Positions 32,421 to 45,897 of a stretch of 64,000 bases of DNA are shown one piece after another. This DNA comes from Hedera helix (Eukaryota > Streptophyta > Magnoliopsida > Apiales > Araliaceae): positions 5,634,001 to 5,698,000 of the forward strand of contig OX359264.1 in assembly GCA_947179155.2 (NCBI GenBank), given 5' to 3'. How positions within the stretch are numbered: the stretch's first letter is position 1; the number at the start of each line of letters is the position of its first letter. A program made the position numbers and the translations under genes. The notes under the pieces were generated by a model. That model saw only the letters and a program-made list of their open reading frames with translations. It was not told where the DNA came from and made no database searches.

Positions 32421-33110
32421 TAATTTGCTTAGATTGAGGAGGACTGAGTCGAGCCAAAGACGTTAAACAAAGGCGTTGATTGGGAAGTAACACAAGAAAA
32501 CAGATTTGCATTTCTTTTCCTTTTTTATGTTTATTTGTGCCTTTTCTTTGCATTTTACTTTGCATTGAGGATAATGTAAGTTTTAAGTGTGGGGGAAGGG
32601 ATTTAGTTTTTATTTATTTTTTTTTACGTTAGGTTATTTATTTTCTTTGCATTTTTAGGATTAAATTTTGAATTTTGTGAGTAAATTCACTGCAAACCCT
32701 CACGAGACAAAACTCATTCACTTGGGGTTCAAAGGCTTGTTGCACATGCTAAGTGTAACAGTGATACCTCCGAAAATGGGTGGTTAATTAGGACGTTTCT
32801 CGTTTTTATGTTAGTAGTAGAGTAATTAATCTTGTGAATTAGGATAAGGCCAATTATAAGACTTTGATTATTTACTGTTATTTAATAGAAATTAAATCAT
32901 ATGTGCCGAGTCTACCAATATTTGATTGAATGCTCGGTGACCACAAATCTGACAAAAGATTATGAGCAAATTATCATATCGCCTCTTCACATTACAACCT
33001 CTTATTCTATTACATTTGACTTAACGCCTACACGTTAATGGCAGTGTTAGATAACATCTTGCCGACGGTCAAACTGAGATAATCCGTCCACAACCTCGGT
33101 GCTAAGTTAT
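32421..33110 (+). other. 3' non-coding region of Athila/Tat relic
   Basis: A purine-rich AAGTGTGGGGGAAGGGA at about 32585-32601, close behind the integrase end, is the sort of tract Athila/Tat elements carry after pol. The following sequence (for example CTCATTCACTTGGGGTTCAAAGG near 32710) is non-coding. No 3' LTR is recognised to the right. Confidence 0.5.
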
Positions 33111-34199
33111 ACTCCGAAACGCACCATTTCAATATGTCTAGTCCATGACAGGGAGGTACTTGAGGAAGATAGTCCTGGGTTCAAAGTGAAGCTTTGACAG
33201 GCCCATTAATCTGTACTTCTCCATCAGAAGGATCGCCGCCATGAACTTTTCAACCAGCAGCACTGCGATTTGCATTAGAATGGTTGATATAATGAGGGGT
33301 TGGGTTCGTAAATGATGGGTCGTCGGTTTTCGACACCACCAGTGCCACCTCACAATGGCTGAGGATGGATTGGTCACCGATTAAGCTGGCCTGAATTTGG
33401 TGTTGGCGGCATCAGGAGTGGGAGCCGCGAAGATCTTTTCGTCATCGTTGGCGTCGAATTAGCTAAAGACTAGCTCCACATCATCCAATTCCAAAAACTT
33501 GGGACTCCTTGTGCTTACAGTACTATTGTATCAATTTCTGTAGTGCAAAGATGATTTTCAATTCGTGTGTCAGCCATGCTAAACCTTTTCAGTCGTTGCG
33601 GCTATGTCTTCTATTTTTTCAAAATTTTCTTTTCCTTGTGGTAATCTGTAGGCTTTTAACTCTAGTAGCTTTAATTGGTGAAAATTTTCAAATCTTACCT
33701 TTTTAACTCCAATCAATGAGCTCTCTTCGAATCCTAATGGTTGTTCTCCCACTTCTAGTCGTAGGCATACTCTTCACAAATCCCACACCTCCCTAACGGA
33801 GTCACCAAAAGAATTTAGGCAAGGAAATCTTATACCTTGCTAGGGTTGGGGTTCGTTGTAATGGTGGAGGTGAGAAATTCGCAAAGAGTACAAAATCGAT
33901 CAACGGATTGGAAAGAGGAAAAGAACCGACTAGCAACTATCCGAGTAACACGTGTCATAACCCTCTAGGTCCTAGCGTAGTCGCTAGTGTCCAAGAGTTA
34001 TGTCAGGTGTTTGGGGATCTCCAATGAATCCAAGTTAAGATCAAGGGTCCAAGTGTAGTCACAAGTGTCCCAAGCCAAAACTTGATTCGATGTCATTCAC
34101 ACCTCTAGAGAATCATTCGAGCTCCTTTGTTTCCATAGAGAGAATCCTTCAAGTGGCCAACGGTTTCAAAAAAAAAGTCCCTTCTCTTATGGAGTGAAA
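33111..34199. other. unassigned region, less AT-rich
   Basis: More GC than its surroundings between 33100 and 33500, suggesting former coding sequence. The best frame is on the minus strand (33377-33138, 79 codons) but shows no family motif, and extensions of it are interrupted by stops. Short repeated TAGTC(G/A)C(T/A)AGTGTCC segments occur near 33975 and 34055. No function is assigned. Confidence 0.35.
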
Positions 34200-34650
34200 G
34201 GCTAACGACCTTGATGAGATCTAAGTTAAGTCTTATAATAAGACCTCGTTGGCAGAAATATAGTATATTTTTAATAAACCCTTTTTGGGGGTAAACAATG
34301 TTGTAAATGATACGGTTTAGAATGCCAAATTTTTTTATAACATTCAACTATGTTAGAAACTTATATTATTACAAGTCTTGAGTTATTGTTGGGTCAAAGA
34401 GCAAATGTTAGAATTATGTTGACAAATTTACTTAATTATTGTAATACGCAGATCATGATGTAAATGGTCTTGAATTGTTAGCGAACAATGTAAAGATTGC
34501 GATTCAGGGAATAAAGAAGATTATAATAGTTTTAAAATATACTAGTTTTTATCAATTATTTTATTGGTGAATATTGTGCATTTAAGTTTAAGGTTATACA
34601 TTAGCGCACGAGGTCGTCTGCAGCAAGTACGAGGACTTTCGGGGTGTTAT
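34200..34650 (+). repeat. 3'-terminal fragment of LARD-1 5' LTR
   Basis: About 450 bp homologous to 50369-50810 of the 3' LTR. The end near GGGGTGTTAT is degraded, with the terminal CA not intact. The truncation point at about 34200 is approximate. Confidence 0.8.
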
Positions 34651-34653
34651 AGT

Positions 34654-34665
34654 TGGTATCAGAAC
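34654..34665 (+). other. primer binding site of LARD-1
   Basis: TGGTATCAGAAC, 11 of 12 matches to the initiator Met-tRNA complement, in the same AGT-spaced position as the LARD-2 site at 57679. Confidence 0.8.
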
Positions 34666-36536
34666 TGATAGGTTATAGACCTTAGGTAGCAGTATCTTAG
34701 GCTATAATCATGGAAGGAATGACAGTAGTAGCAAGGTGATAAACTCGAATAGAGTTAAGTGATAAAAGATGAAGAAATATCTTATAAAAGATTGATGAAA
34801 TGATGATGTCTGATCATAAGTGATCTGCAGTATATGTGTAAAGATGAACTCATGGAGAGTTCAAAATGATAAAGAATGGATTTATAAAATTCATACTTAA
34901 CCAAAGAGGGAATTGTAGGTTCATTGGTTTTCAATTGAGGACTCATGTTAGTGGCTGAGTTATATAGTTCCTTGTATGGGAAGGGAATTTGTGATTAGTG
35001 TAACAACCAAGTAGCTTCCTATAATGATAATCATTGGAACCTTGTGTCATGCTATTAGTTATATGTATGGTGGGAAGGTGATTCTTTCCTCATATGTATA
35101 TCTGATAGTAGAGAATGTTAAGGTTAGGTGCGCATTTCTTAAAACTCATGTGTATGGTAAGTTTGTGACTCATAATCGTATGGTATGTTTTTTAGCCCCT
35201 CAGCATATGGATAATCTTTGATTTGTTATTAGACTACATATTATTAGGACAAGTTCTTAAACTTATATTATTGTGGCAAGTTCTTGAACTCATATTGTAT
35301 GGCAAGTTTGATGAATAGTGTGGGGTAGAGGTTAGAGGAAGGTCATAGACAGAGTTAGTAAGCAAGGAAAGAATGGGAAAAAATTGGAGATATTTGAGGA
35401 TTTAGGATACTCCAAATCATCTAGTTATGCTAGATCTCAAAAAATTTTAAATCGTGCTAAATTCGCACTTATGTGTGTTTAAAAACACAAATGAATTTAT
35501 ATTATCATTATTACACGGTAACCTGGGGTATGAAGTTAACACATCGTTACCTTTTATGGCATGATAAAAACCTAAAATTATTTTTCGGTATTTCGAAGCA
35601 TTTAAAAAAAGTTTATGCTAATTATTTCGGTTAGACAAATTTGATTTAAAAATATCAAAATGTATTTACGAAATCATCCATGCCCTAGAAATATGGTGTG
35701 AATGTGATAAAAATGACGGAATCCTCAATGTACGGTAACCTAAGGTGTGAGTTAACACATCGTTACCTGATGCGGTATCATGATACCATAAAATGATTTT
35801 CAATTTATTCAAAATGTTTAAAATTTCAAAGTAATGCTAGTCAAAGCCATTTGTTTCGACTAGACACCTTTGATAAAGAAATTTAAAATTTTGAAGATTG
35901 ATTGAAATATTCTAATCTAAATTATTTTGGTATAAAATTTTGTAATAAGCCTAAGGTGAACACCCCGATCTGAAAGGGTCTATGTTTGTCGGTATGTAGT
36001 TCCTATTTTACATGCTATGTCTAATACATTGTATACGACGTAAGGGTACAATAGGTTGATTCCCTATAGTACTTGCAAAAGGTGTAATTTAGTCTTTGTG
36101 ATTAACATACACTCTTGAGGAATTTAGTGAATAGTTTTTATTCCCCGAGAATTTAAGGAAGTCAATGATTAACTTGTAATTCCCAGAGAAGTTCATGGTC
36201 TTATGATCCTTCAGCATAGTATGAAAATTATTTTTAAAAAATTTTATTTTTATTCTTAGTTATTCAAACTCCTTTACAATTATTGAACAATTGTTGAAGA
36301 TTCCTGAAAGATATTCCACTATTTCGGGAATAGAATGGGTGGATGTGTGAGCTTCGTAGAAAAAGTGATCATAGACTAAAATGATTAAAGGTGGATCCCT
36401 AGAAGAGGAAAGAGTAGAGTACTCAATTATTGAGAATGTATTCAAATGATTTAAAAATCTATTTTTGGTAAATAAAACGAGTAGAGATAAGCATGTTTTA
36501 ATTTCGAGGGATGAAATTCTTAAAAGAATGGGTGAA
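34666..36536 (+). other. non-coding interior of LARD-1
   Basis: About 1.9 kb without a significant reading frame, homologous along its length to the LARD-2 interior (57691-59815). Shared blocks include CCTTGTATGGG, TAGCTTCCTATA, GTCATGCTATT, GACTCATAATCGTATGGT and CCCCTCAGCATA. It ends ATTTCGAGGGATGAAATTC...AAAAGAATGGGTGAA just before the 3' LTR, the chromovirus-like pol-terminus and polypurine region. Only one copy is present of the segment that is tandemly triplicated in LARD-2. Confidence 0.8.
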
Positions 36537-39500
36537 TGTCACAACTCGAATAATTACAATAATTCCTTTAATGAAAATATTAAATAAGGTTAGAAGATTT
36601 AACCTAGTTTGGAAAGAAAAATGTGTTGATATGATTAAATTTTTTTATTAGTTAATCTATGTGTCATAAAGAACTGATATGATATGTTATTAAATTGTGA
36701 AAAGAGACTTTTAAAACGAATGGCTCTAAAAGAATTATGCGAGAGTTGGTAATAAAACAAAATGGAGAATTTTAGTAATAGTAAATTCAGATGAATAAGC
36801 ATTATAAATAAAATAATTATTTATTTATAATGAGAAGGAATTAAATGTATAATTAAGTTAGGTTAAGGTATGGGAGAAATAAATGTATACATATATTTAT
36901 ATTTATGTATATGTTTAATTAATAATGAAAAAGAAAGTCAACGCTTAAATTGAACATATTATGTGAGACCAATAATTGTTTGTGATATGTTACCAGATTG
37001 GTCCAAGTAACCCATTGAATTATGGAACAACGAAAAAGTCATGTACTTTAATTAATTTCATGGCTAGACTAAACATTTAATGGACTAAGGAACTAACTTA
37101 ATAAATTAATGTATGCAATAATGATACCAAAATTATTTTTATGGACCCCGAGTTATTAAATTAATGAATGGGAATTTAATTGCAAGTTAATTAATTCAGA
37201 AATTAATGAAAATAGTATATTGTAAAATAATAATTTTGAGAAAAAGATTCTGCTGCAATAATCAATGAATAGGTATATCATTAGTCCCAAATAGATCCAA
37301 TTTGTGACCCATGCTCATATGGTAATATAAGCCCAAAGAATTTTGTAATATTAGAGCATTTGGGGTCAGCCCATTACTCCTTTTTGGTCAGTTTCGGCAA
37401 CCATGGTAGGTGCAACCCAACTTTCAAAATAGCCCAAATATGTGTAGCAATTTAAATCCAATCCATATAGTTGCTTTAAGAGAATTCGGTCCAGCCAATG
37501 GTGGCAATGGGAAGCATTTCGGGGCAGCCTTATTGTTGGATTCCTCAACCCAATTCAAAGGCTCCGGCCTTGGACTTATGTGATGCAAATAAGTAGCAGC
37601 TTGGACTAAAATTTTGGGACAAGAGAGGACTGTTGTGGGCTGGCAAAAGTGGTTGTCGGCAGCTGATGAGGACAGGTCTGAGATAGGACTTTGTAGGGCT
37701 GTGTAGGGTAGGGGCTATTGTAAGGGTGTAAAGGGGACTAGAGTCGGCTTATGAATGAGAGGATACTGTCTATATGACCAACCCTTATATACCAAACAAA
37801 GCTTGGACACATTTTACTTGTAAAGTCTAGAAAGAGAGATGGTGTGTTTTCTACAAGAAGAAGAGGAAAAAAGGGGAATACAGCAGCCATTAAGAAATAT
37901 CTAAGGCCATCTCCACCAATAGATTTTTAGACTAAATAAAGTCTAGAATTCATCTTTTATCTCCAGCACTTAGACCAAATATAGTCCAGGACTATATTTT
38001 AAACACCAAAAAGACTAAATCTATTAACTTGATAGTTCATGGACTATAATTTTAATTATATTTAAATGAGATAGTGGGAGGATAATTAGAATTTTTTTGA
38101 ATTCAATGATTATTTTAATCTTTTTATATTATAATCTACGGGATAGTCCATCTGCTGAAAAGATTGAAGACTAAAGGACATTTGCTGATGTCATATAGAC
38201 TAAATATAGTCCATAAGATAATCTAGCTGCTGGAGATGCTCTAAGCACCCAATAACAAGAGTAAATCATTTAACCAAATAGTAAGGTATGAATTTATTTC
38301 TACCCAAGAACTTCCAATTAGATTATGAATGTTTTGTTTATTCACAAATAGTATGGTATTGTGTTGTTGGCTTGTGGGAGTTATTTGTTGTGAATTTTAA
38401 GGATCATATAGGATCCATGGAGAGATAAGGTTGGTTTGTGGCTGGAGTTTTGTGGTTAAATGGTTGTATATGCTAAGTTGGTCGTGACTGCACACTAGTT
38501 GTTTGTATAAATAACCAAGTGAACAGATTATTTCATAAAGCAATTTGGATGACAAAACAGTAACAAAATGTAATAAAAAGATTCGTCGGCGTTTCGTTGA
38601 GAGTCAACTGTAGGTAGATGTTTAGATGTCAATATGTGCTCTGTTATAAATTTTAATCATACGTATGACACTGTGAGATATAAGAGAGCATATCTGGGCA
38701 AGAAAATTCAAAAAAACTCGCTGGAAAACTTGCTATCCAGCCAAAGAAAATGACCAGAAAATATTTTTTGGCCAACTTTTTGGTAATCCCATTTTTCTAT
38801 GTTAGAGGAAGAATTTGGAAAACCTTTGTACTACAATAATGTAGAGAATTAAATTTCATGTGGAATGGACATAAAATTCATAATTTTCAGATAAGCGGTT
38901 TGATTATTATGAATTTTTGAAGTTTCACCTCTATGAAAAAATTATAATTAAATTACCGAAAAATGATTTTGAACTGAAATGTTATTTACAGTAATCTTAT
39001 AATATTATTTAAGAATTACTAAAAATTTTGGTGAATTATTGAAGAGAATAAATATTTATCATTTTTTTTAAGCTATTTAAAGTTGGTTTAAAAATAGTGG
39101 AAATTCATAAAAAAAAAACCATGTGAATGGTGGAAAATTATGAAACTTGATGAAAATTCTTATAATAATTTAAGATAAATATTGATGGTGTTTTAAGGAT
39201 ATAAAAGTTTATTGAGTTATTATTTCTATTTTGAAGCTATTAAATGATAGTTTTTATAAATGAAAATAGTTACAGAAATTTGTCAGATCATCCGAAAAAT
39301 ATGACAATTGGTCAAAAAGTCTAGAATATTATTTTTAAAACTTTAGAAGTGTTAGTAGACTCATGAGGTGTCGGGGCATCACGATACATCTGAGAAATTT
39401 AAGTCATCGAGGTATTTGTTAAACGGTACTAAACAAACAACCTGTTTGCTAAATGTTGTGTGTGCACGTAAGATCGTATAATTAAACGATGGATGTGAAA

Positions 39501-40177
39501 TTGATTTAGGGTTATGAGAATAACCTAAGTTGTATAATTAAAGAACGTGGCATTCAAGCTTATATTTAAAGGAATTGGTTTAATAAACTAAATTAAAGGA
39601 AATGAGTAGAAACTTGAATGTTATGTACATAATCTATGTGAACAAAAATAGGCGTTAAATAACTACATGAGTTACGTCGTATGCTAGCTTTAAAATGTGT
39701 ATTAGAGTATAACCTAGTACACGAGGTAAATCAATATGTGTTTAAAAGTACTACTAACTTAGTTTTATTTAAACAAACCAAGTTAAATAAATCTAGGTGG
39801 GTGTTACTTAACTAAGTGCGGTATGTTGTTAGTGTGATATACACACAATGAACTTAAAGTGCGATAAGATAGTATATGGATTAACGTAAATTTTGAAAAT
39901 GAAAATGGTTAATAATTGTAATTAAGTAAACCATTGGAAGCCTATATCATTACACATAAAGGCTATACAAAGAACGACAAGTAAAATTCAAATCTTAATA
40001 TAATACTAAGATAGAGTCAAACTTTGACTGATATTGTGCACTGTTGATCTCTCATACCGTATATGTCATATGAGGGAAGCAAAAGGTTAACGTAATGGTA
40101 AAACGTTGGTACAGGCAAGTTTTTCAGAACTTTCTCCTATCTGTGAAATAATTTTATGTGCAAACATGTATAATATG
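36537..40177 (+). repeat. LARD-1 3' LTR, first part
   Basis: Starts TGTCACAACTCG directly after the polypurine-like GGGTGAA. Homology to the LARD-2 LTR is clear near 40015-40130, e.g. GTCAAACTTTGACTGATATT and CAGGCAAGTTTTTCAGAAC (compare 56705-56820). It is cut at 40177 by element B and continues at 50066. It includes the MITE at 37905-38242. A TATA-like CCTTATATACC is near 37788. The AT-palindrome array of LARD-2 is not evident here. Confidence 0.8.
37905..38242. mobile_element. Tourist-like (PIF/Harbinger) MITE
   Basis: A 338-bp element with imperfect terminal inverted repeats GGCCATCTCCACCAATAG (left) and GAGCATCTCCAGCAGCTAG (right, reverse complement). It is flanked by the 3-bp target TAA (37902-37904 and 38243-38245), the PIF/Harbinger preference. 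Subterminal inverted motifs (GACTAAATATAGTCC, AGTCCA) continue the pairing inward. It encodes no protein and sits inside the LARD-1 LTR. Confidence 0.8.
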
Positions 40178-42727
40178 TGTGACAACCCCAAATCTGGGCC
40201 CACACAACCCAAACTTAAGTTGTCACAATACATAACAACTATTACAATATAACGTACCACAATACAGTATTCAAATAATACACAACTAAGTCTTCATTAT
40301 TATTATCACACTATTTTACAACTTATGAAGACTAATACAGCTACAACTCGAACCTTCACTCCCCCCCGACTAGACCCAACTACTCTCTCATCTTCTGTTG
40401 AAAAATAATAAAATAAAAGGAAAGGGTGAGCTCAAATAGCCCAGTAAAGAATATCATGACTAATATAATGACAAATAAATTATCGTTAGCCTTCAACAGT
40501 TGAGTTTTTGATAAAATAATTTAAACAACAAGTTTAATTCAACAATTGCAGTTATGTTCTTAAACAAAGTTCAGATCAATAACTACAGCAGAATAACAAC
40601 CATTAAAAAAATCATATGGACCATGATGTCCACTCGCTTCTCTTTTTAAGAAAAACATCATCAACTTTTATCATCTGAAACACCACTGGCCATGATAATA
40701 CAATTTCACAGTTACTGATCATAATCATGCAAGTCAACAATTCATCTTTACATTACGGGCCAAAGATATTCAATATAACACAAACGGTCATGATTATACC
40801 AGTCTACAGCCTTTGGTCATAATCATACCAAACAACAGTTCATCTTTGCCCCATGCCAAAAAGAACTTTTATCACGTGCCATAAAAGACACACCACCATT
40901 ATATCGCATTTATCCTATTATCTGTGCCCCAGGCCACAAATATCCACAACAACTTGATTATGATTATTAGAATAACAACAGTGATATAAATGATGAACAG
41001 AAGAAACAGGATAAATAATAAATATCGAAAGTTTATAATTTTACTTTGTGCAGATTCAAATAATGTTCAAATTGTCAAAATGATGTGGAGTGAAATTCAA
41101 AAATGATATTCAAGATCCATAGTTCATAATAACGGTTATAGTTCAATAGAAAGGTTCAGAAAAATAGGAAGGTTCAATTGAAATGATATTAGATTAAGCA
41201 CAGACTATTAAATAAATTATAATCATTTCAAAAATTTTATTAAACAATACTTACCATAGTAAGTTTAAGAATATAAAAGAAATAATATCCCTTACTCTAG
41301 TAAGTTTGAATGATGGAAGATGAAAAAAATGGTATCCCTTACCGTAGTAAGTTTAAATAATAGAAGATGATATTCCTTACCTTATCACGTGACTGGATAT
41401 TGATAAAAATGAGGCTGATCAACCTATATATTTATAATATAATTAGTAATTACCACATATAAATTTCAAGGTGTATAATAACTCATAGATTATGAACTAT
41501 CAAAATTATTTATATAATATAAATTTTTGTATTGTAAAATAATAACTTCAAAAATAAATTTTGAAATAATATTTCAAAATAAAATCTTTCAAAGAAAACT
41601 TTTTAAAATAAATCTTCTCAAAGTAGAGTCTTATAAAGGAAGATTTGTGAATACCGTGTGCAATAAGTATTTTTGCAATTACTACTCTTTAATAAAATAC
41701 TTACTTGAAAAATTTCTGCACTCCTTTTGATTTACAAACACTCAAGATAACCTTATTATTCTCAGAGAAAACTCATAAAATAGTTGTAGAAATTTTTTAT
41801 AGTTTAGGTGTGATTTTTCTATTCAGCTGAGCAAGCTATTTATAGGAGAAAATAAGACACTATGCACAGTAGGTGAACTGGCGTGCTGCACACCAGCCTG
41901 AGAATTCAAGGCAGCAGCCAGTAGCCTAGCTGTTTTTTCCTTCACCAACTCCAACAAGCATTTCCATGCCCATTTTTCATATGGCCCCCATAAAGGGCCC
42001 ACATGTTTACTATTCGAAAAAATAATAATAATAATTTTATTATTTATTTTTCTTCCTGTGGGTCCTACATATATAATAAAATAATGTTACAACAATAATT
42101 CAACAATAATGTAAGAAACACGTTACAGATCATTATTAATTTAATAATATAAATTACTGTGTATTTGCTACTCTGACAATTATTTGGTTCCATAATTTTA
42201 AAATACAGTGCAATAACAATTATTAGTTCAATGATATATAATACAGTGTAATGACAATTATTGAATCAATAATAAAAAATACTGTATAACAATTATTGAT
42301 GAATACAGTGCAATAACCACGTTATCAGATCAATAATATGAGATATTGTGCAATACCGTGTGCTACTGTAGAATACTGTGTGCTACAGTAAATTATCATG
42401 AAATACCGTATGCTACTATTCTTTTATCACTGGGTATTCTAATAGTTAAAAGTGATAACACCATTGACTATTTTTATTTAAAAAGGTTACTTCTGTCGTT
42501 TTCTATATCTGACAAATATTCCGTTGTGGGTCCACCAATGATTAGTTATTTTGGCGCTATCGTACAACCCGAATATTCCCCGACAAAACGAATATTGTCC
42601 GACAAAATAAAATGTGCACATAACATTCTTAACTTTTAACTTTGTCAATTTAACCACTTATTGTTTCAGGAAAAATATATAAGAAAAAAAATTAAATTTT
42701 GTATTTCATAAAATTCGGGGTCTTACA
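40178..42727 (-). repeat. 3' LTR of element B
   Basis: 2550 bp; minus strand TGTAAGACCCCGAATTTT to GGGTTGTCACA. TATA box CTATAAATAG at 41836-41845. Repeated CAATnnTTATTGATT/ACTGTG modules occur in U3 (about 42120-42430). The adjacent polypurine tract identifies it as the 3' LTR. Confidence 0.92.
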
Positions 42728-42740
42728 ACCTCCCCTCCTT

Positions 42741-44339
42741 AGAAAATTTAGTCCCCAAAATTGACGTACCTGACATTTTGAAGAGATATGGATACATAGA
42801 TTTCATCTCAAATTCTAACACCTAGGTCATTTTCTCAATATCTTGGTTCCTCCATAAAACCTTGACTTGAGGTATAACCTTTGAGCGTAAGATCTGCTCC
42901 TTCTTATCTAGGATCTTAACAGGTACCTCCTCGTACATTAAATCATCTATTATAACGCCCGGTTCTAACTCAATGACGTGGTTTAGGTCCTTCACATATT
43001 TACGTAACATAGATATGTGAAAAATGTTATTGATGCGAGACATATTTGGCGGTAAAGCTAGTATGTAGGATATGTTTCCTACTCGATCGAGGATTTTAAA
43101 TGGGCCAATAAATCGAGAGTTGAGCTTTCCTCTCTTTTCGAATCTCGTAACTCATTTCCATGGAGAAACACATAAAAAAAATGGTCTCCGATGTTGAAAT
43201 TTTCGTCCCTTCGATGAAGATCAGCATAACTCTTTTGTCGTTCTTATGCGGTTTGTATTCATTGTTGGATCATTTGGATCTTTTCTGTTGTCAAGCGTAC
43301 CAACTCAGGTCCCAACAATTTTGCTTCTCCTACCTCATTCCAACATACTGAAGAGCGACACTTGCGTCTATACAATGCCTCGAATGGAGCCATGCCTATG
43401 CTTGCTTGGTAACTGTTGTTGTAGGCAAATTCAACCAATGGCAAGTACTTATCCCAACTTCCTTTGAAGTCTAGTACGCAAAGTCTCAAAAGATCTTTGA
43501 GTGTCTGCATCGTCCTTTTCGATTATCCGTTCGTTTGAGGATGGTATGCAGAACTAAAACGTAGTTTAGTGTCTATAGCTTTTTGTAGACTGATCCAAAA
43601 GCGTGAAGTGAATCTAGGATCTCGATCAGAAACTATGAAAACTGGCATGCCATACAATCTCACAATCTCATTTATGTACATACCGGCAAGACGCTCAAGT
43701 GAAAAGTTTTCTCGTATAGGTAAGAAATGAGTTGATTTGGTCAATTTATCTACGATGACCCAAATTGCATCTAAGCCTTGAGAAACCTTGGGAAGACCAG
43801 TCACGAAGTCCATATTGATGTGTTCCCACTTCCATTCAGGAACCTCAAATGGTTATAATGGACCCTTAGGCACTTGATGTTGTGCCTTGACATGTTGACA
43901 AGTTAGGCACCTTGAGATAAACTCTACAATCTCCCTTTTCATATTGTTCCACCAAAATGTATGTCGAAGATCACAATACCTTGGTACCTCCTATGTGGAT
44001 TGCAAACGGCGTGTTGTGTGCCTCTATTATAATTTTACGCTTCAATTTAGGATCGTTAGGAACATAGAGTCGAGAGTTAACTCGAAGTATTCCTTTCTCG
44101 TCGATTCTTGCTTCAGGAATAGCACCTTCTTGTACTTTCTTCATCATGTTCATCAATTCCGGATCAGTAGCTTGAGCAGCTTTAATTTTATCTATTAAAA
44201 TCGGTTCTACTCGCACGTGCGCAATCTTCAAGTGGGTCCCTAGAATCTTTAGCTCTATCTCCATCTTTTGTAAATCATACAAAATACGCTTTTGTGTTGT
44301 CAGCAGTGCACTTGTACTCGCATAAGATCTTCTGCTCAA
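42741..44339 (-). pseudogene. element B integrase and chromodomain-like tail
   Basis: Read on the minus strand. The segment from 44339 to 43971 is the linker to integrase (RIDEKGILRVNSRLYVPND, then KRKIIIEAHNTPFAIHIGG). The catalytic core is at 43813-43523 (MDFVTGLPKVSQGLDAIWVI, SDRDPRFTSRFW, SSAYHPQTNG). A stop follows NG where the catalytic-Glu segment should continue, and then WDKYLPLVEFAYNNSYQASI and APFEALYGRKC-like sequence at 43510-43259. The tail at 43043-42822 has IFHISMLRKYV and VKVLWRNQDIE, the chromodomain-like end that targets integration to marked chromatin in related elements. At least three stops or frame breaks are present. Confidence 0.9.
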
Positions 44340-45746
44340 AGCGTCAGCTAAAACATTCGCCTTTCCCGGGTGCTATTGGATGGTGTGATTGTAATCCTTT
44401 AACAGTTCAAGCCAACAACATTGTCGCATGTTGAGTTCATTCTAAGTGAAGAAATACTTGAGACTTTTATGATCTGTATAGATATCCACTTTTTCTCCGT
44501 ACAAGTAGTGCCTCCAAATCTTCAACGCGAAAACGACCGCTGCCAACTCTAGATCATGAGTAGGGTAATTTTTCTCATAATCTTTGAGTTGTCGAGAGTC
44601 ATAGGCTATAACATTTTCATGTTGCATAAGAACACAACCTAGACCTTTTTCTGAAGCATCGTTGTAGATAACAAATTCTCCCGATCCTAATGGTATGGTC
44701 AAAACAGGAGCTGAAACAAGTCTCCTCTTGAGTTCTTAGAAACTTTTCTCACATTGCTCGCTCCATACGAATTTGGTGCTTTTCCGAGTAAGCTGAGTTA
44801 ATGGAGTGGCAATTCGAGAAAATCTTTCTACGAATCTCCGATAATAACCAGCTAGGCCCAGAAAGCTTCGGACTTCCGTTACTGTCTTGGGTTGTTCCTA
44901 ATTTAGTATTGCTTCAATCTTTGCATGGTCAACCGATATTCCTTATCTTGAAATTACATGCCCAAGGAACGTGACTTCCTCAAGCCAGAACTCACATTTC
45001 TTTAATTTGGCATATAGTTTGTTCTCGCGAAGCTTTTGGAGTATCAATCTTAGGTGTTGTTCATGATCCTCACGACTCCGACTCTTGGAGTATATGAGGA
45101 TGTCATCAATAAAGACAACCACAAAATGATCCAAATATTCTTTGAATATTCGATTCATCATGTCCATGAAAGCTGAATGAGCATTGGTTAGTCCAAAATG
45201 CATGACTAAGAACTCATAATATCCATAACGAGTTCTGAAAGATGTCTTTGGAATGTCCTCAGCTTTAACCTTTAACTGATGATATCCAGAATGGAGATCG
45301 ATCTTTGAGAAATATTGAGCACCTTGTAATTGAACAAACATGTCATTAATCCGAGGTAACGGGTACCTGTTTTTGATGGTGACATGATTCAATTCTCGGT
45401 AGTCAATGCACAATCTCATACTCCCATCTTTCTTTTTCACAAATAGAACAGGAGCACCCCAAGGTGATGCACTCGGATGAATGAAACCAGTATCCAACAA
45501 TTCTTGTAGTTGGACTTTTAACTCTTAAAGTTCAATAGGAGTCATTCAGTATGGGGCTTTGGAAAGGGGCTTAGTACCAGGTTCAAGATCAATACAGAAA
45601 TTAATTTCACGGTTTGGGGGTAAGCCAGAAAGTTCCTCGGGAAAAATGTCAAAAAACTCATTAACAATGGGAATATCATTCAAGTTTGTCGTGTTTTTGT
45701 TCAAATCAGTGACATGAACTAAAAACGTTTGACATCCGTTTTTCAA
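44340..45746 (-). pseudogene. element B reverse transcriptase and RNase H
   Basis: The minus strand from 45746 reads FFDIFPEELSGLPPNREINF, then after a stop MLDTGFIHPSASPWGAPVLF (45500), FVKKKDGSMRLCIDYRELN, SKIDLHSGYHQ and the active-site FIDD (45113-45102), ending FLGHVISR with a stop at 44943. RNase H is at 44702-44442, with IYNDASEKGLGCVLMQ, YPTHDLELAAVVFALKIWRH and YTDHKSLKYFFT. Motif order and wording are those of Tekay/Del chromoviruses. Several TGG-to-stop changes break the frame. It would copy the genomic RNA into DNA if intact. Confidence 0.92.
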
Positions 45747-45897
45747 TAAACGAATGGCTTTTATGGCTAAAAATAACAGTTACGGATTTCAATGGTTTAG
45801 TTCCTTGAATTTACATGATAGGTTTATTAGGAATATGAAAACTAATAATCTTATGAAAATAATCAATTTTAGCATGATGGATAGTCAACCAATCAAT

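Noticed and set aside
33138..33377. 79-codon minus-strand frame in a less AT-rich stretch
   Set aside because: No motif was recognised and extensions in the same frame are interrupted; recorded only as an unassigned region.
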